Below are positions 1 through 6,307 of a DNA stretch of 35,197 bases, in pieces; position 1 is the first letter of the stretch; each line of letters starts with the position of its first letter. Under the pieces are notes generated by a model, which saw only the letters and a list, made by a program, of their open reading frames with translations, ran no database searches and was not told the DNA's origin. The stretch is from the NCBI RefSeq assembly GCF_000732615.1, contig NZ_JPGL01000083.1, positions 1 through 35,197 on the forward strand, in the 5' to 3' direction. Position numbers and translations under genes: made by a program. Source of the stretch: Burkholderia paludis. GTDB taxonomy: Bacteria > Pseudomonadota > Gammaproteobacteria > Burkholderiales > Burkholderiaceae.

Positions 1-117
1 TGACGCTGCTGCGGCGTCGAGATGCCGCTCTGGTGCTTGCCGTAGAACGGTTCGACGCCGTCGTGCGCAGGGCGGGGGGGGGGGGGGGGGGGGCGGGCGG
101 CCGCCCGCCCCGGTTCG
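1..117 (-). CDS. Dyp-type peroxidase / EfeB-like deferrochelatase, partial fragment at window edge
   Basis: On the minus strand the first 72 bases read PAHDGVEPFYGKHQSGISTP, followed by QQR. This matches the conserved block near the N-terminus of mature EfeB/Dyp-type haem peroxidases (PFYGxHQxGIxTPQQ). The rest of the gene lies outside the window. Upstream, the same frame runs through six proline codons made by the C20 tract and stays open, but I see no twin-arginine signal peptide there. A minus-strand ATG at 180 lies in a different frame (it starts MVSINESDARRG). It would join the peroxidase frame only if the homopolymer had a different length. The family call is fairly safe; the true start cannot be fixed here. 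Confidence 0.6.
74..93. repeat. G20 homopolymer (C20 on the minus strand)
   Basis: Twenty consecutive G residues are followed at once by GC-only sequence. In the peroxidase frame they encode prolines. A run this long is exceptional even in a high-GC genome. It is either a slippage-prone contingency tract or a sequencing/assembly artefact. Confidence 0.95.
90..111. repeat. 22-bp perfect GC-only palindrome abutting the G20 tract
   Basis: Positions 91-110 are their own reverse complement (gggcgggcgg followed by ccgcccgccc), and the symmetry extends one base each side. The palindrome shares its left end with the G tract, so the whole 74-111 stretch has almost no complexity and could fold into very stable structures. 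Confidence 0.9.
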
Positions 118-178
118 TTGGCAATCCGGTGCGCCGGGGGCGTTCCCGCGACGCGCATCGCTTTCGTTGATCGACACC

Positions 179-598
179 ATGACACCGAATCAACCGTTTC
201 TCGCGTCCCAGCGCGATGTGCTGTTGCTGCTCGCCCGGATCCTGCTTGTCATCCTGTTCATGATGTTCGGCTGGAAGAAGATCGTCGACTTCCCCGGCAC
301 CATCGCGTTCATGGGTTCGGAAGGCGCGCCCGCGCCGATCGTCTCCGCCGCGATTTCCGTCGTGATGGAGCTGTTCGTCGGGATCGCGATCCTCGTCGGT
401 TTCCAGACGCGGCCGCTTGCGCTGCTGCTGGCGCTCTATACGATCGGCACCGGCATCATCGGCCATCACTACTGGACGATGACGGGCGGCGAGCAGATCG
501 ACAACATGATTCATTTCTACAAGAACATCGCGATCTCCGGCGGCCTGCTCGCGCTTTGCGCGGCGGGCCCCGGCCGTTTTTCGGTCGATCGCGGATAA
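179..598 (+). CDS. DoxX family integral membrane protein
   Basis: This 139-residue protein starts at ATG 179 (MTPNQPFLASQRDVLL). A TTG at 167 in the same frame is a less likely start, and neither has a strong ribosome site. Four hydrophobic segments are visible, roughly residues 14-32 (LLLARILLVILFMMFGW), 50-70, 73-92 and 114-130. The WKKI after helix 1, the FxxRPLA turn and the HHYWTM loop are typical of the DoxX/SURF4-like family. The family is linked to oxidative-stress or quinone-related membrane functions in some bacteria, but the exact role of this member is unknown. It is divergent from the peroxidase fragment and may share a control region with it. Confidence 0.85.
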   Translation: MTPNQPFLASQRDVLLLLARILLVILFMMFGWKKIVDFPGTIAFMGSEGAPAPIVSAAISVVMELFVGIAILVGFQTRPLALLLALYTIGTGIIGHHYWTMTGGEQIDNMIHFYKNIAISGGLLALCAAGPGRFSVDRG

Positions 599-647
599 AC
601 GGACCCTGGGCGCGCGCATGGGGCGTGCGCCGGAAGGTCGAGACTCC

Positions 648-653
648 GAGGGG
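648..653 (+). promoter_or_regulatory. ribosome binding site that decides a TTG start for the porin
   Basis: GAGGGG lies seven bases upstream of TTG 661. No ATG or GTG lies between this site and the signal peptide, so it fixes the porin start at a TTG codon. Confidence 0.6.
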
Positions 654-660
654 CATCATT

Positions 661-1767
661 TTGCGACTCAAACATTTCGCATGGCTGATCGCGGCTGCCA
701 CACCGGCGGCCGCTGTCGCGCAGACGAGCGTGACGCTGTACGGCCGCATCGACGGCGGCATCGAATACCTGAACCACATCGCGCAGCCGAACGGCGGCAG
801 CGCGACGCGCTGGAGCGCCGAAAGCGGCGACTGGGGCACCAGCATGTTCGGGCTGAAGGGCTTCGAGGATCTCGGCGGCGGGATGGCGACGGTCTTCAAC
901 CTGGAAACCGCGTTCCAGGTGATGAACGGCCAGACGGGCGGCGGGCGCATGTGGTCGCGGCGCGCGTACGTCGGGCTGAAGAGCGACACGTGGGGCCAGC
1001 TGCAGGCCGGCCGCAACCTGTTCATCGACAGCGACGGCGTGTGGGAATTCGATCCGTTCGTGCAGCAGGCGTTTTCGTCGGCATCGCTCGTGCGCGGCCG
1101 CAACTGGCAGCAGACCAGCAACAACGTCGAATATCACAGCCCGGTGATCGGCGGCTTCGACGTGCAGGCGCAATACGCGTTCGGCAACCAGTCGAGCGGG
1201 TTCAACTACGGCGCGTCCGGCGATTTCGGCCGCTCGGACGGGATCATGCTCTCGTACCACTCGCCGCTGCTCGACGTGCGCGGCATCTACGACGAACTGC
1301 GCGACAGCAACGGCAAGTTCAGCAACATCTTCACCGCGTCGCGCGAGTATTTCGTCGGTGCGAACGTGAAGGTGTCGAAGTTCAAGATCCAGGGCGCGTA
1401 TACGCACTACCAGGCGCCGGACAGTCCGGTGGGCGTCGCCGACCGGGCCGATCACTACTGGCTCGGCGCGACCTATTCGGCCACCCCGCAATGGGCGGTG
1501 ACGGGCGGCGGCTATTACGTGAAGGTCGGCGACGGCGGCGGCGATGCATCGCACGATCCGTCGGGCCACGCGATGATGTATGTGCTTGGCACTACGTACA
1601 ATCTGTCGAAGCGTACGTTCGTGTACGGCACGGTTGCGTACGTGCGCAACGGCGGCAACTCGAACTTCTCGCTGCTCGCGACGCCGCGCGACGCGACGTC
1701 GGGTACGAGCCCGATGACGGGCGAGTCGCAGACGGGCGCGTATGTCGGGATGATGCATACGTTCTGA
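661..1767 (+). CDS. Gram-negative general porin (Burkholderia OmpC/Omp38-type)
   Basis: This is an outer-membrane beta-barrel of 368 residues if started at TTG 661. The frame is open upstream to 118, but the first 181 codons there are not porin-like. Residues 1-21 form a short signal peptide (LRLKHFAWLIAAATPAAAVAQ) ending in AVAQ. The mature start TSVTLYGRIDGGIEY is the hallmark of betaproteobacterial porins. Later blocks such as LGGGMATVFNLE, GGGRMWSRRAYVGLKSDTWG and NNVEYHSPVIGGFDVQAQYA match the same family. The chain ends in phenylalanine (GAYVGMMHTF), the usual BAM recognition signal. Length is normal for the family. It is probably monocistronic, with its own terminator just downstream. 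Solute specificity cannot be read from sequence. Confidence 0.92.
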   Translation: MRLKHFAWLIAAATPAAAVAQTSVTLYGRIDGGIEYLNHIAQPNGGSATRWSAESGDWGTSMFGLKGFEDLGGGMATVFNLETAFQVMNGQTGGGRMWSRRAYVGLKSDTWGQLQAGRNLFIDSDGVWEFDPFVQQAFSSASLVRGRNWQQTSNNVEYHSPVIGGFDVQAQYAFGNQSSGFNYGASGDFGRSDGIMLSYHSPLLDVRGIYDELRDSNGKFSNIFTASREYFVGANVKVSKFKIQGAYTHYQAPDSPVGVADRADHYWLGATYSATPQWAVTGGGYYVKVGDGGGDASHDPSGHAMMYVLGTTYNLSKRTFVYGTVAYVRNGGNSNFSLLATPRDATSGTSPMTGESQTGAYVGMMHTF

Positions 1768-1800
1768 ACACGGCGGGTCGCACCCGCCGGGGCGTACACG

Positions 1801-1836
1801 AAAAAGGCACGAACGTTCGACGTCCGTGCCTTTTTT
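1801..1836 (+). terminator. intrinsic terminator of the porin gene
   Basis: An A5 tract is followed by GGCACG, a 13-base loop, CGTGCC and T6. The ACGT bases within the loop can lengthen the stem. It starts 33 bases after the porin stop. The flanking A and T tracts could let it act in both directions. Confidence 0.9.
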
Positions 1837-1999
1837 CCTGGCCGGCGCGTTGGCGCCCGGCTTTGCAGGTCCAGGCGAGGAGGGGCGCAGCGCGCCGCTC
1901 GAGCACGCAATCCTCTGACGTTTTCGCCGGCCCGGCCCGCTGCCGTCCGTTGCGGCGGACGATCCGCATCGCGCTTGTCGCCGCACTGATGCGCCCCGC

Positions 2000-2039
2000 C
2001 AACGTTTGCGCGCACCGCTTGAACCTCGACAACGTTTGC
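2000..2039. promoter_or_regulatory. direct repeat CAACGTTTGC x2 upstream of the bcs operon
   Basis: The decamer CAACGTTTGC occurs at 2000-2009 and 2030-2039, a spacing of 30 bases or about three helical turns. Each copy contains the palindrome AACGTT. Paired sites on one face of the helix upstream of an operon suggest binding by an activator or repressor, whose identity is unknown. Confidence 0.45.
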
Positions 2040-2050
2040 CGTTGTTTTTT
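2029..2050 (+). terminator. small hairpin followed by a T-tract upstream of bcsD
   Basis: ACAACG, a five-base loop TTTGC and CGTTGT are followed by a run of T. The stem is only six pairs. It could terminate transcription entering from the left and insulate the operon. It overlaps the second copy of the direct repeat, so the match may instead reflect that site. Confidence 0.4.
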
Positions 2051-2080
2051 AAGGAAAAAAATTGATCTGAGTCAGACGAC

Positions 2081-2115
2081 TTGCGCTAGAAAACGCTTGG
2101 CTATCTCTATATACT
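2081..2115 (+). promoter_or_regulatory. candidate promoter of the bcs operon
   Basis: This is an AT-rich island in otherwise GC-rich DNA. TATACT at 2110-2115 is a good -10 element. TTGCGC at 2081-2086 resembles a -35 box but sits 23 bases away, longer than the usual 17, so an activator-dependent promoter is possible. The run of genes to 14758 has no other obvious promoter. Confidence 0.35.
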
Positions 2116-2127
2116 CCGCACCGCGTT

Positions 2128-2147
2128 TGACGGAAGTGCCTCCGTCA
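2128..2147 (+). promoter_or_regulatory. stem-loop in the bcsD 5' leader
   Basis: TGACGGA (2128-2134) and TCCGTCA (2141-2147) form a perfect seven-pair stem with a six-base loop. If the -10 at 2110-2115 is used, this hairpin lies at the very 5' end of a leader of about 100 bases and could stabilise the long message. An operator role is equally possible. Confidence 0.45.
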
Positions 2148-2220
2148 GTCGCGAAACATGGGCCGGATACCTGCCGGTGCGCCTGTTTCCCCTTCTTTTA
2201 TCCCCGGGGACGTCTCATAC

Positions 2221-2676
2221 ATGACGAGTGTCATCGATCCGCTTCTCGATCAGCGTGTTTCTCCGCAATGGCGTGGCCTGCTCGGGGCGCTGGCGGCTGA
2301 ATTCGAGGATCAACTGGGACACGACGAACTGCGTCAGTTGATGGCGCGGGTCGGTGCGCGTTTCGCGGCGGCGCATCCGCTGCGCGCGTGCGCGTCGACC
2401 ACGGAACTGGCCGCCGCGCTGAACGCGCAGTGGCGCGACATCCAGTGGGGGTATGTCGAACTCGCCGACGAGCGCGATTGTTTGCGCATCACGCACTATG
2501 GCGCTCCGCTGCGGGCGTTCGGCGGCGGTGCGCTGGCGTGGGCGCCGGCTTTCCTGCAAGGCAGTTACCAGGGGTGGCTGACTGCGATGGGGGCGACCGA
2601 TCTCGACGTCGTGCAGGCCGGCCCCGTCGACGACGACTACGCAATCGAATTCACGCTCGGGCGCGGCGCGCGCTGA
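2221..2676 (+). CDS. bcsD: cellulose synthase subunit BcsD
   Basis: This 151-residue protein is the first gene of the operon. The start at ATG 2221 gives the family-typical N-terminus MTSVIDPLLDQRVSPQWRGL. An in-frame ATG at 2158 would add 21 atypical residues. WRGLLGALAAEFEDQL, the LRQLMARVGARFA block, WGYVELADERDCLRITHYGAPL and the C-terminal AFLQGSYQGWLTAMGA fit the BcsD (AxCeSD) fold. That fold forms cylindrical octamers which organise nascent glucan chains, and in acetic acid bacteria it builds an intracellular scaffold. Length is close to the usual 155. The gene precedes bcsP by 74 bases. Presence of bcsD suggests ordered, possibly crystalline, cellulose. Confidence 0.9.
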   Translation: MTSVIDPLLDQRVSPQWRGLLGALAAEFEDQLGHDELRQLMARVGARFAAAHPLRACASTTELAAALNAQWRDIQWGYVELADERDCLRITHYGAPLRAFGGGALAWAPAFLQGSYQGWLTAMGATDLDVVQAGPVDDDYAIEFTLGRGAR

Positions 2677-2750
2677 CGCGCATCGTTCGCGCCTGTCTCC
2701 GTAGTGCCTTATCTACTGTCCCCGAGCGGGACGATCGAGCCAACCGCGCC

Positions 2751-3311
2751 ATGACCAGCTCACGGGATATCGAATCACTCTTCGCCCGCTTCGGCGGCAA
2801 CGCAGGGGACTATCAGGAGGTTCGCGCGGAGGCGGAAGCCGTCGAGGCGCGCGCCCGCTGGCCGTTGCTCGGCGTGCTCGACCCGGTCGGGCAGTCCGGC
2901 ATCGTCCCGTCCGGCGATACGCCGCCGCGCGCGCCGGCGTCCCGGCCGGTTTCCGGCATACGGATGGCCGCCGAACGCGCTCGCGGGGATGAACGTGCTC
3001 CGGCGCGCGCGCCCGTGGTTGCGCCCGCTGTTGCACCGGCTGTTGCACCGGCCGCCGCACCGGCCGCCGCACCGGCCGTTGCGGCCCCGCAGCCCGGGCC
3101 GCTCCTGAAGAAGCTGTTTGCCGCTGCGCCGGCGCCGGCGCCCGCGGCCGAGCCGGCCGCCGCGGATGCCGTGCCGCTCGAGCGCCTGTTCGATCGCCTG
3201 CGTGGCGGCCGCGCGCCGGGTGCGCCGGATGCCGCGCCGGGGCGCGACCGTGCCGGACAGCCGGCGGCGGACGGCGGCATGTGGTTCATCGGGGGAGTAC
3301 GTCGGTCATGA
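2751..3311 (+). CDS. bcsP: BcsP/BcsO-like Ala/Pro-rich cellulose biosynthesis protein
   Basis: This 186-residue protein starts at ATG 2751. It has almost no predicted fold, being mostly A, P, R and G. Three short amphipathic motifs stand out: DIESLFARFGG near the N-terminus (residues 6-16), PLLKKLFAAAP (about 117-127) and VPLERLFDRLRGG (about 142-154). Between them lies an Ala/Pro tract made of five 12-bp repeats. The position between bcsD and bcsQ and this composition match the BcsP/BcsO proteins named in betaproteobacterial bcs operons, whose molecular role is poorly known. The stop codon overlaps the bcsQ start as ATGA, implying translational coupling. The function as an adaptor is inference. 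Confidence 0.75.
   Translation: MTSSRDIESLFARFGGNAGDYQEVRAEAEAVEARARWPLLGVLDPVGQSGIVPSGDTPPRAPASRPVSGIRMAAERARGDERAPARAPVVAPAVAPAVAPAAAPAAAPAVAAPQPGPLLKKLFAAAPAPAPAAEPAAADAVPLERLFDRLRGGRAPGAPDAAPGRDRAGQPAADGGMWFIGGVRRS
3018..3077 (+). repeat. five tandem 12-bp units encoding (V/A)APA in bcsP
   Basis: The units are variants of GTTGCACCGGCT, in frame, encoding the VAPAVAPA-type tract at residues 90-109 of BcsP. Such a tract can change length by slippage without shifting frame. Confidence 0.85.
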
Positions 3312-4096
3312 AGGTCATCACGGTCGTTTCAGCGAAGGGCGGCGTCGGCAAGACCACGCTCGCGGCCAATCTGGCGTCGGTGCTCGCGGCCGGCGGCGAG
3401 CGCCATGTCGTCGCCGTCGATCTCGATCCGCAGAACGCGTTGCGCCTGCATTTCGGCGTGCCGCCCGATTCCGGCGACGGTCTTGCGCGGGCCGCCGTGA
3501 GCGGCGCGCCGTGGGCGTCGGCGATGGTCGACGGCATCGACGGCATCACGGTGCTGCCGTTCGGCACCGTCGACGAGGACGACCAGCGCGGCTTCGAGCG
3601 CCTGCTCGACCGCGATCCCGCGTGGTTCGCGCACGGCGTGGCGACGTTGTCGCTCGGCGCGGACGACATCGTCATCGTCGACACGCCGCCGGGCTCGTCG
3701 GCCTTCACGCGCGCGGCGCTCACCGCATCCCATTTCGCGGTGAACGTCGTGCTGCCGGATGCCGCGTCCTACGCCGCGATTCCGCAAATGCGGCGCATGA
3801 TCGATGCGTATGCGGCGCCGCGCGCCGATTTCATCGGCGAAGGCTACGTCGTCAACCAGGTCGACCAGTCGCGCGAGCTGGGCCGCGACGTGTTGCGCGT
3901 GCTGCGCGACCGCCTGGGCGCGCAACTGTTCCGCGGCGTGATTCATGCGGACGAGGGCCTGCCCGAGTCGCTCGCGTGCCAGACGACGCTGCTCCATTAC
4001 GATGCGCGTTCGCAGGCAGCCGCCGACCTCGATGCGTGCGGCGCCTGGCTGCTGCGCGAGATCGGGGCCACCGCGCCCTCTCGGAGCGCCGCATGA
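3308..4096 (+). CDS. bcsQ: cellulose biosynthesis ParA/MinD-like ATPase BcsQ
   Basis: This 262-residue P-loop ATPase starts at ATG 3308, which overlaps the bcsP stop; a GTG-like extension to 3281 is unnecessary. The deviant Walker A motif KGGVGKTT is at residues 10-17, the second ATP-binding block VAVDLDPQNAL follows near residue 36, and IVIVDTPPGSS is the Walker B/switch region. These define the MinD/ParA superfamily, and the operon position makes it BcsQ. BcsQ helps place and assemble the synthase complex at the inner membrane; in enterobacteria it acts with BcsR and BcsE, which are not seen here. Its stop overlaps the bcsA start as ATGA, giving a second coupled junction. Confidence 0.9.
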   Translation: MKVITVVSAKGGVGKTTLAANLASVLAAGGERHVVAVDLDPQNALRLHFGVPPDSGDGLARAAVSGAPWASAMVDGIDGITVLPFGTVDEDDQRGFERLLDRDPAWFAHGVATLSLGADDIVIVDTPPGSSAFTRAALTASHFAVNVVLPDAASYAAIPQMRRMIDAYAAPRADFIGEGYVVNQVDQSRELGRDVLRVLRDRLGAQLFRGVIHADEGLPESLACQTTLLHYDARSQAAADLDACGAWLLREIGATAPSRSAA

Positions 4097-6303
4097 GCAC
4101 TGCGCCGGCCGGGCCGTCGTCCGTTCCCCCGCGCCGTTCGTGGCTCGACCGTTTCGTCGACGCACGCCTCTGGCAGAGCCGCCCGTTCGCGGTGCTGCTG
4201 ACGGCGTTTGCCGTCGCGTCGCTGTTCTTCGTCTTCACGGTGCCGTTCGACAATCCCGAGCAACTGGCGTTTGCGACCTGCTGCTTCGTGTGCGCGCTGC
4301 TGTTCCGCCGCATCGAGGGGCACTACGCGACACTCGTGATGATCATGCTGTCGGTCGTGACGTCGGGCCGCTACATGTACTGGCGGCTGACCGAGACGAC
4401 GGTCTGGGCGCATCCGCTCGACGCCGTGTGGGGCATGCTGCTCGTCTCGGCCGAGCTGTATTCCGCCATCGTGCTGATGCTCGGCTATTTCCAGACGTCC
4501 TGGCCGCTCGGGCGCAAGCCGGTACCGATGCCCGCGTCGCGCGACGACTGGCCGACCGTCGACGTGTTCATCCCGACCTACAACGAGCCGCTGTCGGTCG
4601 TGAAGCCGACGATCTATGCGGCGCTCGCGCTCGACTATCCGGCGGACAAGCTGGCGATCCACGTGCTCGACGACGGCCGTCGCCCGGAATTCAAGGCGTT
4701 CTGCGAGGAAGTGGGCGTGCACTGGACGATTCGCGCGCACAACCGTCACGCGAAGGCCGGCAACATCAACGAGGCGCTCAAGATCACGCAGGGCGAATAT
4801 CTCGCGATCTTCGACTGCGATCACATTCCGACCCGCTCGTTCCTGCAGATCGGCCTCGGCTGGTTCCTGCGCGACCGCGACCTGTCGATGCTGCAGACGC
4901 CGCACCATTTTTTCTCCGCCGATCCGTTCGAGCGCAACCTCGGCACGTTCCGCAAGGTGCCGAACGAAGGCGAGCTGTTCTACGGCCTCGTGCAGGACGG
5001 CAACGACCTGTGGAACGCGACGTTCTTCTGCGGTTCCTGCGCGCTGCTGCGCCGCTCGATGGTCGAGGAGATCGGCGGCATCGCCGTCGAGACGGTGACC
5101 GAGGACGCGCACACGGCGCTCAAGCTGCACCGCCTCGGCTATACCACGGCCTATCTGTCGATCCCGCAGGCGGCCGGCCTCGCGACGGAGAGCCTGTCGG
5201 GCCACATCGGCCAGCGGATCCGCTGGGCGCGCGGCATGACGCAGATCTTCCGCATCGACAATCCGCTGCTGGGCAAGGGGCTGTCGATCGGGCAGCGGCT
5301 CTGCTACCTGAACGCGATGATGCACTTCTTCTACGGCGTGCCGCGTCTCATCTTCCTCACGGCGCCGCTGTCGTTCCTGTTCTTCGGCGCGCACGTGATC
5401 CAGGCGTCGGCGACGACGATCGCGCTGTATGCGCTGCCGCACGTGATGCACGCGAGCGTGACGAACTCGCGGATGCAGCGCGCGTTCCGTCATTCGTTCT
5501 GGGCGGAAGTCTACGAATCGGTGCTGGCGTCGTACATCACCGCGCCGACGCTGCTCGCGCTGATCAACCCGAAGCTCGGCAAGTTCAACGTGACGGCGAA
5601 GGGCGGCCGGATCGATTCCGATTACTTCGACTGGGCGATTTCGCGCCCGTACCTGGTCCTGCTGCTGCTGAACATGCTCGGCCTCGTCGCGGGGGCGGTG
5701 CATATCGGCCTGAACTGGCACGTTCACAGCGAGGTGCAGACGACGCTCCTCAACCTCGCGTGGACCGGCTACAACGTGCTGATCCTCGGCGCGACGGTCG
5801 CGGCGGCCAACGAACGCCGGCAGGTGCGCGCGGCGCACCGCGTCGCGATGACGATTCCCGTGATGCTGCGCTTCGATACGGGCCGGACGCTGTCGTGCGA
5901 GACGATCGACTACTCCGAGGGCGGCGTGGGCGTGAAGCTGCCCGACGGGTTCGTCGTGCCGCTGAAGGCGAACGTGAAGGTATCGCTGTTCCGCGGCGCC
6001 GACGAATACGCGTTCCCGGCGACGGTCGAATACTCGGAGCCCGGGCGTATCGGCCTGCGATTCTCGGGGCTCAGCAAGGCGCAGGAATTCGACCTCGTGA
6101 AGACCACCTTCGCCCGCGCGGACGCGTGGACCGACTGGGCGGACGGCCGTCGCGCCGATTCGCCGCTGCGCGGCCTGGCGCACGTGCTGCGGGTCGGCGG
6201 GCGGGGCATCGGCGGACTGTTCTCGCTCCTGTACAGCGACGTGCGGGCACTATGCGCATCCCGCAGGAACAACAAGCGCATCACCGCAACGACAGATAAC
6301 TAG
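4093..6303 (+). CDS. bcsA: cellulose synthase catalytic subunit BcsA (UDP-forming)
   Basis: This 736-residue inner-membrane GT2 enzyme polymerises glucose from UDP-glucose and translocates the chain. N-terminal hydrophobic segments precede the catalytic domain. Catalytic landmarks are DDG at 193-195, the DCD metal site at 241-243, TED with the catalytic base at 336-338 and QRIRW at 374-378. Further membrane helices follow, and then a C-terminal PilZ domain. The PilZ domain has RAAHR (579-583, the RxxxR signature) and DYSEGG (606-611, DxSxGG). These are the known residues for cyclic-di-GMP binding, so activity should be c-di-GMP dependent. All key residues are present. The start at ATG 4093 overlaps the end of bcsQ; the gap to bcsB is four bases. 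Confidence 0.97.
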   Translation: MSTAPAGPSSVPPRRSWLDRFVDARLWQSRPFAVLLTAFAVASLFFVFTVPFDNPEQLAFATCCFVCALLFRRIEGHYATLVMIMLSVVTSGRYMYWRLTETTVWAHPLDAVWGMLLVSAELYSAIVLMLGYFQTSWPLGRKPVPMPASRDDWPTVDVFIPTYNEPLSVVKPTIYAALALDYPADKLAIHVLDDGRRPEFKAFCEEVGVHWTIRAHNRHAKAGNINEALKITQGEYLAIFDCDHIPTRSFLQIGLGWFLRDRDLSMLQTPHHFFSADPFERNLGTFRKVPNEGELFYGLVQDGNDLWNATFFCGSCALLRRSMVEEIGGIAVETVTEDAHTALKLHRLGYTTAYLSIPQAAGLATESLSGHIGQRIRWARGMTQIFRIDNPLLGKGLSIGQRLCYLNAMMHFFYGVPRLIFLTAPLSFLFFGAHVIQASATTIALYALPHVMHASVTNSRMQRAFRHSFWAEVYESVLASYITAPTLLALINPKLGKFNVTAKGGRIDSDYFDWAISRPYLVLLLLNMLGLVAGAVHIGLNWHVHSEVQTTLLNLAWTGYNVLILGATVAAANERRQVRAAHRVAMTIPVMLRFDTGRTLSCETIDYSEGGVGVKLPDGFVVPLKANVKVSLFRGADEYAFPATVEYSEPGRIGLRFSGLSKAQEFDLVKTTFARADAWTDWADGRRADSPLRGLAHVLRVGGRGIGGLFSLLYSDVRALCASRRNNKRITATTDN

Positions 6304-6307
6304 ACGT

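Noticed and set aside
118..660. 181-codon N-terminal extension of the porin frame
   Set aside because: The frame is open but overlaps the DoxX gene in another frame, has no porin-like sequence, and precedes a proper signal peptide.
1848..1866. Sigma-54-like element (TTGGCGC ... TTTGCA) upstream of the bcs operon
   Set aside because: The GG-to-GC distance is 11 bases, not 10, the -12 element is imperfect, and it lies about 350 bases before bcsD.
3997..6183. 728-codon frame opposite bcsQ/bcsA
   Set aside because: Same shadow pattern; every family motif is on the plus strand.
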